Positions 34,168 through 46,192 of a DNA stretch of 64,000 nucleotides are shown here, one piece after another (the stretch's first letter is position 1; every line of letters begins with the position of its first letter). Below the pieces are notes generated by a model. It saw only the letters and a program-made list of their open reading frames with translations, did not search any database and had not been told where the DNA came from. This DNA is from Fistulifera solaris (lineage: Eukaryota > Bacillariophyta > Bacillariophyceae > Naviculales > Stauroneidaceae), in contig AP026172.1 in the NCBI GenBank assembly GCA_030295235.1, forward strand, positions 186,001-250,000. The letters run 5' to 3'. A program made the position numbers and the translations under genes.

Positions 34168-34854
34168 TTATGCTACATCCGCATCCGGTAGAGCTGCTTT
34201 GCAAACACCTGCACTGGTTGATAAAGGAACACCTTTGTAGGTGGCGACACCGGAGCTGTCAGTTTTGAGGTCGGGGAATATTACATCCAACATTTTCTTC
34301 TTGATAATTTGGTTTTCTGTGGCGGGCTCTCCGTCAAACCCTTCTACCGTGACACGCTCACCTATCTCTGCACCCTCGGGAGGCTCTACGAATTTCACTT
34401 GATCGCCAGCCGATGCGCACAGCACCATCCCGTGCGAAGGAAATCCGACCAACTTTCTTTCCTTTAAGTTCGAAAGCACCAAAACACGTTGGCCAACCAA
34501 ATCATCCACGCTGTAGTGAGCACGCAGTCCCGAGGCGATCTTGCGGGGACCTTCTGGTTCCCCAATGTCGATTTCTTCGCAAAATAGCTTTTCGGCTTCT
34601 TCATGCTCCCAGGCCTTGGTGATAACGCCGACGCGAATATCAAATTTCGAAACATCAATTTCAGCAGATGGAGCTTGTTCTTGTTTCTCGGATGCAGTCG
34701 TCGATTGTTCAGATTCCTGTTTATTGAGGGCCTCTAATTCAGCAAGTGATCGGACGATTCGACTGGGTGCTTTTTCACCTCGTGGGTCGGGTTTAGTCTC
34801 TGGTTGTGGTTTTCCGGATAAGAAATTCGACAGGCCTACGAAATGCGGCGCCAT
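34168..34854 (-). CDS. EMAP-II/Arc1-type tRNA-binding domain protein
   Basis: 228 residues from ATG 34854. A charged N-terminal third is followed by an OB-fold tRNA-binding domain: DVSKFDIRVGVITKAWEHEEAEKLFCEEID, then GPRKIASGLRAHYSVDDLVGQ, LVLSNLKERKLVGFPSHGMVL. This is the domain of Arc1p, AIMP1/p43 and the tails of some tyrosyl- and methionyl-tRNA synthetases; such proteins present tRNA to synthetases. Its start lies 27 bp beyond the PheRS stop codon on the same strand and in the same frame with no other stop between, an unusual arrangement. The upstream in-frame codons read ILYQLARLT before the ATG. Confidence 0.88.
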   Translation of the reverse strand: MAPHFVGLSNFLSGKPQPETKPDPRGEKAPSRIVRSLAELEALNKQESEQSTTASEKQEQAPSAEIDVSKFDIRVGVITKAWEHEEAEKLFCEEIDIGEPEGPRKIASGLRAHYSVDDLVGQRVLVLSNLKERKLVGFPSHGMVLCASAGDQVKFVEPPEGAEIGERVTVEGFDGEPATENQIIKKKMLDVIFPDLKTDSSGVATYKGVPLSTSAGVCKAALPDADVA

Positions 34855-34881
34855 TGTTAGCCTTGCCAACTGATATAAAAT

Positions 34882-36135
34882 TTAAAATGCCGCAAGCAAC
34901 GTACCATCATCATAGAAGTGCGGAAACTGTTCTAGGAATCGCTTGTCGTTTTTGGTAAACTCGCGCAAATCCTTGACTCCGTGAATTACCATACAAAAGC
35001 GTTCGACACCAAAACCGGCCGCGAAACCAGAATACTCGTTGGGGTCAATGCCCGCCATTTCCAAAACATTCGGATCAACCATTCCGCAACCCAATACTTC
35101 CATCCATTTTCCCCGAAAGAATACGTCAACCTCCATGCTGGGTTCAGTGAAAGGGAAGTAACTTCCTCGAAAACGAACTTGGATGTCGGGTCCCAACATT
35201 TGTTTCAGAAAATGTTCGACGGTACCTTTCAAATGTCCCAGATTGAGTTCACCGCGCTTTTCTAACGCTAAAATTTCAACTTGATGAAACATGAGCGAAT
35301 GTGTGGCATCAATATCATCTTTCCGATACACACGGCCGGGCGCTACAATGCGAAGTGGAGGTTTGCGCTTCTTCAACTGTCGGATCTGAACGGAGGACGT
35401 GTGTGTACGCAACAATTTCTCCATATCTTCCGTCAAATAAAAAGTGTCTTGCATATCACGTGCGGGGTGATCTTTGGGACAGTTGAGGGCTTCGAAACAA
35501 TTGTAATCGGTCTCAATTTCGGGTGAATCTTCGACGGACGTGACGGTATCGTAACCGAGACTCGTGAAAATATCAATGGCCTTCTCCATGGTCATGCTCA
35601 AAGGATGACGGCGACCAATATCAGGGTATCTGGAAATTCCAGGCAAGGTGACATCAATGTACTCGGCTTTCATTTTTTCTTCAATCATGGCAACTTCCAA
35701 ACGTTTCATGGTTTCCGTTACTCTTGTCTCAAACGCTTCCTTGATTTCATTCACTATTGCTCCTAATTTAGGTTTATCTTCATTCGAGAGTAGACGCATA
35801 CACCCCATGGCCTTGTTGATGGGTCCCTTTTTCCCCAAATATTCTCGTCGGATGGCTTCCGCATCGGCGACCGTTGTCACTTGATCCATTCTGGCGTCAA
35901 ATTCCTCCTTGACTTGTTGTAGCTCTGCGGAAACTTGTTCAATGGAAACAACTTCTTCGCTCGTTCCTGTCATAGAAAGCGCGTGGACATGATCTCGCTC
36001 AGGTTGGTAGTTGGGATGCCGTGATATTGTGGTTGCCTTGTGAACATCGTGTGAAATTCGTAGGGACGATGGAAGAAAGGCGTCGACAGAGCTGGTTGCC
36101 AAAACAACAAATTGGATCCAGCAATTCAGTTTCAT
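34882..36135 (-). CDS. Phenylalanyl-tRNA synthetase alpha chain, plastid-targeted
   Basis: 417 residues from ATG 36135, chosen because it begins a signal peptide ending SVDAF-LP, a diatom plastid-import site; a longer frame upstream adds only non-signal residues. Bacterial-type PheS features: a coiled-coil tRNA-binding arm near residues 60-130, DVTLPGISRYPDIGRRHPLS, motif 2 VRFRGSYFPFTEPSMEVDVF, and motif 3 GFAAGFGVERFCMV. It attaches phenylalanine to tRNA-Phe in the organelle. The frame is intact. The downstream neighbour is the tRNA-binding-domain gene. Confidence 0.92.
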   Translation of the reverse strand: MKLNCWIQFVVLATSSVDAFLPSSLRISHDVHKATTISRHPNYQPERDHVHALSMTGTSEEVVSIEQVSAELQQVKEEFDARMDQVTTVADAEAIRREYLGKKGPINKAMGCMRLLSNEDKPKLGAIVNEIKEAFETRVTETMKRLEVAMIEEKMKAEYIDVTLPGISRYPDIGRRHPLSMTMEKAIDIFTSLGYDTVTSVEDSPEIETDYNCFEALNCPKDHPARDMQDTFYLTEDMEKLLRTHTSSVQIRQLKKRKPPLRIVAPGRVYRKDDIDATHSLMFHQVEILALEKRGELNLGHLKGTVEHFLKQMLGPDIQVRFRGSYFPFTEPSMEVDVFFRGKWMEVLGCGMVDPNVLEMAGIDPNEYSGFAAGFGVERFCMVIHGVKDLREFTKNDKRFLEQFPHFYDDGTLLAAF

Positions 36136-36632
36136 GATGATTGTTGAATTTATACTCCGTAATAATACACCGCTAGGTCCAAGTAGGTTGAACAAAGACT
36201 GTATGCCGATGAATCGTCACTAGGAGAAATGTTGATCTGAATCATCGTTTCATATCCGTCATCGTTGCCATCACATCATCATGATGAACCTTTTTCAAGG
36301 TTTTTGGTCTACGTGAACTTACGTGGAACTGTGGTAGGAAAACCTACGTAGAAGAACCCGGAATTTCTATAAATCGGACAGCCAGCCAGACAAACTCCTC
36401 ACACGTCAGTCACTGTTCTCGAACACATCCACCATTAGGGCTTTCCAATCCTTGACAAAATCTCTTTCCGACGTGATTAACCCTCTTAAAGATGATGATT
36501 CGTGACAAGACTGAGGAGTGAGTCAATATTTGTATCGAGCAACAAACGAAAACAAACGATACTACCTGGTACTCCACAAAAAACGAAAGCATCGTCTAAC
36601 TCCCTTGGTAGGCACAATAACTCAATGAAATA
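36136..36632. other. Divergent intergenic region
   Basis: Lies between plastid PheRS and the lumenal protein gene, both plastid-targeted and transcribed outward. It contains two TACGTGRA-like stretches near 36310-36350 (CTACGTGAAC, TTACGTGGAAC). No gene is supported. Confidence 0.4.
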
Positions 36633-37479
36633 ATGTTTACAAAACATTTATTCACATTACTTCTCGTGTCGATTGCCTTTGTCGGCAAACACGGATGCGA
36701 CGCTTTCGTGACGCACCATTTGCAGTACCAAAGGCTGGGCGAGTTGTTATCTTTATCGAAAACATCGGAAGCAGAATCTTTGATGATCGGTAGTCGCCGT
36801 TCATTACTGCAAACGACACTCTCAGCGTTGGCAGTCGCTCCCGTCATTCTTCAAAGTACTGCAGTCTCGGCTGCCACGAGAGAACCCCTTTCTGACGTAT
36901 TGTATCGGATCATGCGTGTGCGAGAAGCGACTCAACAAGAAACGAGACTCATCAAGACGGGAAAATTCAAAGACGTGCAACGAGCGAATGTAAAATTGGC
37001 CGTGAAATTCATGGTGGATAATTATCGTCTGAATGATGCCTTTGTCACGGCCAGTAGTTATTTGGAAGGGTCGGATTCTCGCCGTGTCGAGGCGAGTCAA
37101 GTCGGACAGACCGCCGTGCAGAATTTGTACACGATTTTAGAATATTTCGATTCGGCCGATGTACAGAACTTGAAGGTAGGTGTATTGTTTGTGTAACATG
37201 TGGTGAGACGAACTACTTGAACTGACAACTAGTAACAAAAAAATATTTGTCGAAACTCGCTCATGTTAGGTTGGTCAAATGAGTGCCATGTCGGGAAAAG
37301 AAGAGTTGGTGTTCAAAGGCTTGGACGCTACGCGACGCAGTATCGATGACTTTTTAGCATATTTCCCAAAAGTAGAAGTAGATGCGGTCTTGAGCAAGAT
37401 TAAAGAGGAGAATGAGCTCAATGCCAAAGAATTCGACTCCTCGTTTGGTGTGATTCTAAACATGCCGCCTCCGTCGTGA
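36633..37479 (+). CDS. Thylakoid lumen protein with Tat-type second signal
   Basis: Exon 1 36633-37175, intron 37176-37269 (94 bp), exon 2 37270-37479; 250 residues. The N-terminus is a signal peptide ending GCDAF-VT (plastid import), then a second signal with twin arginine, SRRSLLQTTLSALAVAPVI, ending AVSA-AT, so the mature protein is delivered to the thylakoid lumen. The mature part is all-helical (IMRVREATQQETRLIKTGKF, LYTILEYFDSADVQNLK, DDFLAYFPKVEVDAVLSKI), resembling plant lumenal proteins of the 16.5-kDa/MPH2 type that protect photosystem II; that match is from memory and uncertain. Confidence 0.75.
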
Positions 37480-38081
37480 AACAACTAGACCGTTACAATG
37501 AATGGCAGTGTTTTATGGGTAAACGGATGCTAAAACTCTGAGTAGTCCCATCCCTTTCTAATGCCCATATAGCTTCCCATTTCTTGGCCCTCTCTGGAGA
37601 ACCTGTCGCAGGTTGGACGTTGGCACCAGAAAACGACGTACTTGTACTTTTGTTGTTATAGTCTTTTTGCCGAAGGTACACGTTAGTATCTTCTGTATCT
37701 TTGCGCGCATTTTTCGTCAACATGAAATACTATAGTGATCAATCAGCGTCATGTTTGGATACAAAATCAAAAACCGCACAGATACCTCACATTTTGATGC
37801 GATCTGACGTCCGTTTTTTAAGAACATGACACTGATGACACCACTCTAGAAAGAGCAAGAAGAAGATCATCCTATCTCGCACCTCTAATCTGAACAGTCT
37901 GGGCCACGACGATCTGAGCCGAGTGGCGATACACCACGAAAAGAGACAATAATCGGTTTCTTCCGTCGTCAAACGGCTTGCTCAAAATCTTCATGTTCAC
38001 TGGCTGGGTTCTGGAGTTGTCAAAGTGATTGATGGATCTGTTTGTGGCGACATTTAAGGCGCAGGCGATTCACAAACGAAC
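37480..38081. other. Intergenic spacer
   Basis: Lies between the lumenal protein gene and the HEAT-repeat gene, both on the plus strand. The minus-strand frames 37493-37723 and 37787-37972 lack homology or flanking signals. Nothing else is seen. Confidence 0.4.
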
Positions 38082-41000
38082 ATGGAACCGGCCATCGACG
38101 TCATGAGCAGAGCCTTGCAGGGGAGACCATAGGGCACGCTCCTTCCTGGAAAGAACGACTACAATTTATGCGTTAGATGTCACAGATGCGTCCAATGCGA
38201 AGACGTACGGTTGCTGGAATTTTATTCATCAAGCGATGAACGAAATAGAGAGATATGAGCTTGCGAATGATCCTTTCACGCCTTCGAGCTTGGTGGCTCA
38301 TGCGCAATTGCTTTCAACAATGGCGTTAAGGGTGGCTAGAAGATCGCCAGCCAAAGATAGGGCAATGGTTGCGACTTGCATATCAAATGATTCACACGGC
38401 AATCTTTCTCCTGAGCAGTCGCAATGGCTTTTGGATCTGAATTTCGAACTTCGAGAAATCGTTATGGGTCGTATTGCAGCCATGGCTTTTGATTTTAGTT
38501 TTCACCAGTCGAGTGTAGGTCGTCATGGAAACTCGTCGTTTGCGGATCATGTTGTGATGGATACATTTTGCGCTGTTTTGTCGGCGAATGCTGTGACGAG
38601 CGGACCTCACGCTATACGACACTTTTCGACGGAATGGATTATTCCTTCTTCGGGAAATCTTCCTCCATTTGCTCTCGCTTCCGTCGTCTTTCATTTAGCA
38701 ATAGAAAGTCAAAGAAAGCTGGCTCCAGCAGGCACAAAGGACACACTACAACAGCTTTCCAGTCCAATTATTTGCATCGTTCTAATACCAATACTAGCGG
38801 CAACATTATCGGAAGATGAAGAGATAATTGCTTCTTCTCGAGACTCTGAACGCATAGCAACCAAATGCCTATGCGCGCTGAAAGCGTGGTGCAATGCAAC
38901 CGACTTGAGTCTCCCGCAGATCAGCCACGTCTCTCTCAAATTTGGCGTAAGTTATTCCTTGTTCACCTAAGGCATTCATTCTTATTAGAAATCTAACCAT
39001 GGCAGGTGAATTTTAGTCCAAGATTGTCGACCTGCTGAGTGACATCATGTACTCAGATTCAGATTTTGTCGTTGATGCGCTCGCGGAGCTTATTGAGGTA
39101 GTCGTACCTCTCTCAGACGAGAAAGTAATGTCAGAAGGGCGAATGAGTCAGGTTCGACATATTCTGCAAGTTGATGATTTAGAGTTTCGGCGCAAATTTT
39201 CTCCGGAGCAACTTAAGCTGATTGAGTTTCGAGAAATGGGTGCCATTGTGAACGAGCTGGTCTCCGCCGTTAGCTTGCAGCGTTTTCGTTTCGTCGAAAG
39301 GCAAAACAATGGTACGCATCATTTACTTTATATGAAATGTCATCATTCGTCGCTCACCTCGCTGGATACGTATTCTAGATGAACACGGAGTATGCCGAAA
39401 TTTGGCGAGAATTGCAGCAACAGTTTGTTCAACACACATCGATGTAATGACCAGAAAAGAATCTGTGGAGCTAGATAAGGGTGTACTTACTCTTCTCCTA
39501 AAAGCAGCAGCCCATCCTTCTGTTAATGTTTGTGCTATAGTGTTACCTGTGCTGACAAAATGCGTTTCAATAATGTCATTGCTCGGCCCGGAACTACTGC
39601 CCATTCTACAAAGAAGGGCAATTATCCCTCATACCCTTACGAGCAACCTCATTTCTTTTGCGGTTCCTGGCTTCTGCGATATCAACTATTTCGAATTTTT
39701 AAGATTCAGGGATGATGTTCTCAGGAAAGCACTAATTGCATGCTGGAATGCGAACCGTTCATATTACGTTGAGTCATGCGCCTCAGCTGTCGAGGAGTTC
39801 TGTTCCATTACATCATCAGTCGAAGTATCCTTGCAATTGGAGGCTGCCTTATTTTGCATTGAGATTATTGGTCCCGAAGCCACACATGTCGGTGAAGCCT
39901 TCCCTCACGGTGATCAGTTGTCACAGATCATTTCCGCTCTCGTTTTAAAGCCGTCTAGTCTTATGTTGAACCCTTTAACACTCGCGAGAGCATACAGAAT
40001 GATGAAAACGGTGAGTTATTTTTTTGTGCTTCTTCTACTCGGGATGTACTTTATCTGATTTTCTATAAATAGTATTCGGAATGGTGTCTCGCGGCAGAAA
40101 AAGATTCGATCGGCTTTGAACTTTGTGTCGCTGGATTTACAGAGATCTCAAGCCGCATTAACTTAAGCAGTGATCTTGTCGAATATTCGCCCTCTGTGTC
40201 AACAGAAGCTGCATCCTGTCTGAAAGATTTTATTTCTGGCCACCCCTTGCATTATGCAAGTGACACATTTGCTGCAGCATTGCGTGGTAAGTATCTATCT
40301 AGGTTGTGTCGCGTTCGAAAATGCTCGATTCTTATTTTTCTATTACCTCGAAAGCTTGTTGGTATGCCGCACAGCCCACAATCGAAAGAACAGGAGCTTT
40401 CAGTACCGAAGCTCGATTGACTCTTGGCGCTGGTTTAATGCAGATTTTCCAAATGATGCCAAGAGAACATCAGCCTAGACTTCTTGAAGAGCTAGCCACA
40501 TCGTCAATTGCGCGATTGAATCAAGCAAGTCAATTTTTGCAAGTATGGACAGAAACACCTTTTTGTCTGCTCAAGTTCACAATGTGGCTGACGACATAGT
40601 GCTACTCTCTGGGCTAACAAAAGACTTCTTGCTATCAACATCAGCTACCAATAACGAGGACATGGCAGACGACCACAAGACGCTTTCTTCACAGGACAAT
40701 GCAACTAATGTCGTCATGGCATCTCATGTTGTGTCGCTGATTCGAAGTTCGCTACCCGCTGTTCTCTTTTTGACCAAGGCGCTTCTTCGTGATGAGGTAT
40801 GTGTGTGTATTAACGTCTGGAGACGCGACCAGATACGTCTCACAGGCCTTTCAGACGGTTGTTGCGGCGGTTAAAACTTTTGTTTCAGATCTCGTTCCGT
40901 TCTCATCCAAATGGGGCGAATCTAGTCTCCTGCTTGATTTTCTCTTGTCAATAGACGATCTTTGTCTTGTTAGTGAAGATCATTTTCACAAGTGCAGTCT

Positions 41001-41930
41001 TATTGGCCACATTCTACAAGAAATTACAAAAGGATAGGAGAGGATCTTGAAAATCATTGCATCGGAATAAATTCCTCTCAAGCCTTTTCTGAAATTAATC
41101 GATGTTTTGAGAACAAAGTGCTCATTTACATAGGGCTGTTGAACGTAACCGAATTCAGTGACCATAAGTCCCAAATGGATGAATGCGAAACGGCATTTGA
41201 TTCGCCAGTCCCATCAATCAAACGTCCTGAAAAAGTTGACGAGGAGACTTCGGCTCTCTTTTTGGACTTTTTGACGGTGTTACTTCAGTTTTGCCCTTCA
41301 TTTACCATTCGATTAAAGACAGAGCAGGGAGGCGTTGGTGGTGGCGATCTAATTGCTAACCTCGCTGTCGACGCGGCTGCCAAATCGATGACCGTAGACG
41401 ATGTTGGTAGCATAAAAAGCGCGATACGCTTTCTCTTGTGTCTGGTGAGTCGGACATTTTCCTTTAACAAATTGCTTCTTGATTTATGCATGACTTGCTA
41501 ATACGTTGTATTCAGTTGCACTCAACTCAAGCTTCCGATGAAAATCTGGTCGCTTTCGCTACACAAGCATTAGTGCATGTTAGACGAAATACAGTTGTTG
41601 CTATGCTAGCAGGAGCATGTGGCAAATTTGACGTTTCCTTGCTGCCGGATGTCGCAGATTTATTGATTTCAACCTTGAAATGTACCCCGCTCGAGGAAAT
41701 CGAGTCACACCTAGTTTCAGCTCTGCGACAAGATTTCTTCATGTGCGGGGATGATGCCAAAGATGCGACACTTTCTTTTTTTTACAAAGTGTGTGCATCA
41801 TGGCTGGCACAAGGATGGCGTGCAAAATTTTTTTCATGAATTGTGGGACATGCACCAAGCGGAAGATGTAGATTCGCTCCATAGCAGCGATCTTGTCGCT
41901 CGTTTTGTCACCAAATACCAGACACCATGA
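38082..41930 (+). CDS. Large HEAT-repeat protein, importin-beta/transportin-3-like
   Basis: Seven exons with small introns: 38947-39016, 39312-39377, 40011-40072, 40287-40354, 40797-40845 and 41445-41515. The product is about 1,150 residues, helical throughout with repeated amphipathic pairs, as in karyopherins that carry cargo between nucleus and cytoplasm. The start MEPAIDVMSRALQG and an early YGCWNFIHQAM fit the first HEAT repeats of this group, but no diagnostic motif settles the subfamily. Frame breaks at G4 38120-38123, T5 40560-40564, A4 41028-41031 and T7 near 41829 each look like a single-base error because the frame resumes. The true C-terminus is LVARFVTKYQTP. An exportin, an importin-13-like receptor or another ARM/HEAT scaffold are all possible. 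Confidence 0.6.
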
Positions 41931-42033
41931 ACCATCTACAATTGATGGAAAACTCAACGAGGAATCAGATTAACGCAAAGTACATATGCATAAGAGTGAG
42001 AACTGAGTAATACTATGAACTTCGCGAGAATAA

Positions 42034-44666
42034 TTATTTTTTCTTCAAAAGCTCTGCAGTAGCTAGTTCCGCAGAAAAAGATGCGTGCTTTCCAGCGTAA
42101 GTGGTTGCGCGCTTGCGAGCATGTCTGTTGACCATGTAATAGTTCTTGACGCAATATCCAAAAACTCGGCTTAGAATGACAAACCACACTAGTTTTGGGT
42201 ACGCTTTCTTAAAAAGATGAAGCAAAGATGTGCTTGAATCAACTGCAATAGGATAGAGTTGCATCTCCGACCAAGGAGTGGAGGAATTCCACTTAAAGAC
42301 GGGCTGGCAATCACCAATTCAGAAGGATGGGTATAATAAGCAATCTCATTTGATTTTTGCCATTTGATGACTTACCTTCATTCCTCGAAAGTTCGCCATG
42401 CCGTGCACCACAACAGATGGGAGAAGTATCTTCCAAAGCGGTATCGCCACACCAAGCAAATCACGTTTTGCAATGCCAAGGGCTGTTATCGTGCCACATA
42501 GTTCATGAATAGGAAATACCCCCCTGCAGAACGAGAAGAAGCTTTTGCTTTCGTGGTGTGGTTTTGTGTATAAGAGAATCCGTCGGATGCTATCACACAT
42601 TTTCAAACCCAAGGACGCGGCAAGCATCTGGGTAACGTGTTGGTTCGCGTTGACAGTATCGACTTCTCCATCCCGCCGTTGTACCTGCTCTGGCACAAGC
42701 TCAGTCTTTGTCACGTGACTATTTTTGTCGGTCACAGACTTCTTTCGCCAGTTGAAATTTTGCGGCAGCGTCGCTGTCCATAACAAAATTTTCAATTTCA
42801 CAAACTCTTCCACCAGCGGACTCGCTATACAGCTTGTGAGGAAATCAGCAGCGAAAAGGGTAATGCGCTTAGGCCTGTATCCGTTTTCGCGCAGCACCCA
42901 CGGTAAAATGAAAAGGGGGATTCGAGGCGAGAGATCAAAAATGCGTTTTTCCAAGAAACTGAACACCGCAAGTCGGATAACAGTAGCGAGCATTACCTCC
43001 GAAATAAATGCCATTGTATATCCCACAGAGCAGGAGGTGAAAAGCGTATTGATCACATCGTTTAGATTGTTCATAGCTCCATCATAAACCAGAGCCATTA
43101 CTAGAGCTGGAAAAATCAAAGCAAGAGAAACAATCCGCACATTCTCAAGGATGCGAAAACGATACTCGTTTAAAGGCAGATTGCGGGGAGATACTGCAGC
43201 GAAACACGCGAAAGATCCACCCGCGAAAAGTAGAGTGATCTGCTGTAATGACCTTCCTGTGAGAGAGCCATTTTGATTGCTCTAACAAGACGGACATCAG
43301 ATGATAATAAAGTTATCACAATACGGTTTGTCTTGTCGTACTTACCACTGCAAGCTGGTCTCTTTCTGTGGAACTGTGCGGTGCTACATTATGAGAAAAA
43401 GCACTTGCAGCGGGCACCGGACGTAAAGAACTCTGTGGATGCTGAAAGACGACATTCGGCGACTGAGGTTGCCAAGGTGACTGTGCTTGATTATTTCCTA
43501 TAGCCGGTGGAGTCCGTTGCGGAGGTGGCTGATAGTGTTGGTACTCGGGAGGTATAGCATTACTGGTGATAGGATTTGGCGGATAGTTTCCTAATCCTTG
43601 CTGATAAATCGGTGCGGAACCATTAAAATGTGGAGGATGCTGGTAATATTGAGCTGCGTACGCCTGTGCATCGTAATGATTGGGTGGTGATTGCTGCGCG
43701 TACGTGTGTTGTGGATAGGAATGCGGGTAGTAACCAGAATTGGGACCCAACTGATGTTGCCTTTGTCTTTCTTCATCCTTCGGTATGCAGCTTGCTTTTG
43801 TAGGTGGGAACGAATTCGATTCCAGTATCGCCTCGGTTTCACTTTCTCCTTCCACGTCGCTGTAATATACGGGTAAATTTGGCAGGGTATATCCCAACGC
43901 ATCATCACTTTCTTCGGAAAGGTCGTCCTCCGAAAAAAGGCTGAAGTGGAGGAGGAGGTCTGTGTATATTGGATGATGCTGGAGACGAAGGATTGTATGA
44001 ATTGTTGCTCGATGGTGGGGCCTTTTGACTGCTTGCTTCATGGAGTTGGTGTTGCCGCATTTGCTCGGGAAAGCCGTCACTTGGATCCCCCATTTTCCGT
44101 TGCTGTTTCTTGTACTTTGATCGATCTTTGCTGGTCCACAACGACGACTGTTTGGAAGATCGTTGACTGGTTTTGGATGTCGGTTTGGTCTTATAATCCG
44201 TGTCATCGAGCATTTGTTGCAGTCGATCCAGCGTTTGCATAGATTGATACGACGATGCCGAGTTTTTGTCACTTTGACTGGTCTTGTCACGGGTTTTCGT
44301 GCTCTCCTTCTGTTTTCTCTTCCACGGAATGTTGGAGGTTGCTCCAGGGACGGTGGAATAAGATATGGAAGTTGTTTCAAACGCTACAGGAGCATCCATT
44401 AGAGTATGATCGACGTTCTTGTCGTCATCCGAACTCGACTCGGTTTCATTTCCGTCATCGGAACCTCCACCATCATCATTCCACCAACTGGTATCCTCAT
44501 CGATCCGATTGCGGGGAATATTGTTGGATAAATTATTCGTCGTGCTAGTCGGCAAACTCCACGAAAAGCTGTCGGCCGGAGCCGTGGCAGCTGTTGCCAG
44601 AGGTAAATAGTAAGCCGCAAATGAAGCCAGAACGACCGTCTGTCGAGACCGTTTTCTGCTTGGCAT
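42034..44666 (-). CDS. PrsW-type intramembrane protease with long disordered N-terminus
   Basis: Start ATG 44666 begins a signal peptide (VVLASFAAYYLPLATAATA). About 370 residues of Q/P/S-rich disordered sequence follow, with N-terminal acidic stretches. Introns are 43345-43282 (64 bp) and 42375-42304 (72 bp). The membrane part (43281-42377) has at least five hydrophobic segments and the PrsW triad of motifs: PLVEEFVK, PIHELCGTITALGIA and VVVHGMANF, giving the E-E, H and H/N positions of this CAAX-protease-like clan. A basic tail follows. One T seems missing in the run 43933-43938 (A6 on the plus strand), joining PLQPFF to SEDDLSEES. Bacterial PrsW cuts anti-sigma factors; the eukaryotic substrates are unknown. 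Confidence 0.7.
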
Positions 44667-45122
44667 GTCCGATCTGATCAATTCTATGTTGTTATTCGGA
44701 AGATGAAGCTCTAATAATAGTGATAAATACTACGAAAAGAACGAATGTAATTCAAGTTGAATTTCGCATCCTTGCGATGGTGACAAGGGGTGCTCATGGC
44801 ATCAAAGTCTCTCCATCACTACAAAAGCTACAGTACGATACACCGGTATTGATTTAGTTATATATAAAATATGCTTAGCCTTCCTTCTCAATAAATAAAA
44901 CGTCGTATTGTTTTGTAAGATGAAGAAAAGTAGAGAAAGCGCGTGCGGCGGCAGCCGTCGCGGTGAACCGGGAACGCGGTGGAAATGCAAGCACAGAATG
45001 GCACACCCATCCATCGTTTTTGAGAAGCAGCATAGGCATAGGCATAGCCAAATAGTTACTACGTATATATACCCCCTGTAAAGCAGTTCATCCAGCACAC
45101 AAGACACAGAAAAGCTTAAATC
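44667..45122. other. Divergent intergenic region
   Basis: Lies between the PrsW-type gene and the RsfS/Iojap gene. A 101-residue minus-strand frame (44802-45107) is cysteine-rich without coding character. It should contain both promoters. Confidence 0.4.
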
Positions 45123-46149
45123 ATGTCGGTAACGAGTTATGGCTGGCAGATAATTTTTCGGCGAGGAGCGTCTTGTCGAGCAGCAACATCCACTGCACTA
45201 TGGCAGAGATGCAATCGGCATTGTCTCGTCATTCAACAAACTATACAGACGGCAAGGAACAGCAGTAAAACACCCAACAATAATGAAAATGAAAATGCAG
45301 ACGATGATGATTCATCCGAATGGATTCCTCCTACTCACCCGCTGGCGGGTGATCGAGACAATCGCATCTTGATCAGCGTTTTCACGAACCCAACTTGGCA
45401 GAAATTGAAAAGCAATTGAAAGAATTGGAAATGGAAGAAAAGACGTCCCGTACAGCCACAAACGTCGACTGGCTCCAAACACGACGCAAAAAGATGGGTC
45501 CCATCGATATGCTACTGCCACAAGAAGCCAAACTCAAGAAGGATGCGATTGCCGAAATTCCCATGAAGCTTCATACACTCTTATCGAAAGATGAAATTGC
45601 GACGTGTTTAGAAGCCATGGGGGCCGTGATATAACCGTCATATTGGATGACCCTCGGAATCGACGTATGGGGGGTGCTTTGGGTCTGATTCTGGTTAGTG
45701 CCGCCACCCATACGCAACTCTCCATGATGGCAGATGCCTTGGTACGACAGATGCGGAGACGTGATTTGCATCAATTGGATGTGTTGGGTGCCAAATATGG
45801 TCCGGAAGGCAATCAACGTAGTAGTAGTAGTAGTAGTACTCAAGCAGAAGAAACTTGGATTGTTGTCGATTGTCGGAATTATGTCGTCCATTTTCAAGAT
45901 GAAGTCACACGAAAGTTGATTGATCTGGAAGCTTTGTGGTCGGGGAGGGATCCACTGTTCGAGATTGATTATCGAGACGAAGATCAAGTCGATGACTATG
46001 TCGCAAATCATCCCGTTCCTATGCATTACGGAAGATCGACGGTTGAATTTGATAATGTGCTCAAGGAATTGCACAAACGACGGTACACTTCACCGCACAA
46101 GCCTGTGGTACGAAAGACAAAAAAGAAGTTGTCGAGCCGAAGACGATAG
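45123..46149 (+). CDS. Ribosomal silencing factor RsfS / Iojap family, organellar
   Basis: About 342 residues. The N-terminus is basic and rich in R, S, A and T (RRGASCRAATSTALWQRC), a mitochondrial-type presequence. A linker with a 15-residue helix (LAEIEKQLKELEMEEKTS) is followed by the RsfS domain: LVSAATHTQLSMMADALVRQ, WIVVDCRNYVVHFQDEVTRK and DLEALWSGRDP, where the D-x-x-x-[VI]-V-H and YDLE-LW patterns are diagnostic. The family binds ribosomal protein uL14 and blocks subunit joining. Two single-base gaps (near 45371 and in the G4 run 45620-45623) break the frame. A serine tract comes from an AGT microsatellite at about 45820. C-terminal basic tail. It overlaps no neighbour, ending 43 bp from the Sec14 gene stop. 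Confidence 0.82.
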
Positions 46150-46192
46150 ACTTAAATAGACTTGAATTAAGCGCCTCTATAGATTTCAACAA

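Noticed and set aside
34870-34904. 35-bp intron joining PheRS and the tRNA-binding domain
   Set aside because: It has GT...AG ends but is too short compared with other introns here and would shift the downstream frame.
44802-45107. 101-residue cysteine-rich minus-strand open frame
   Set aside because: No domain, no start context and a position in a divergent promoter region.
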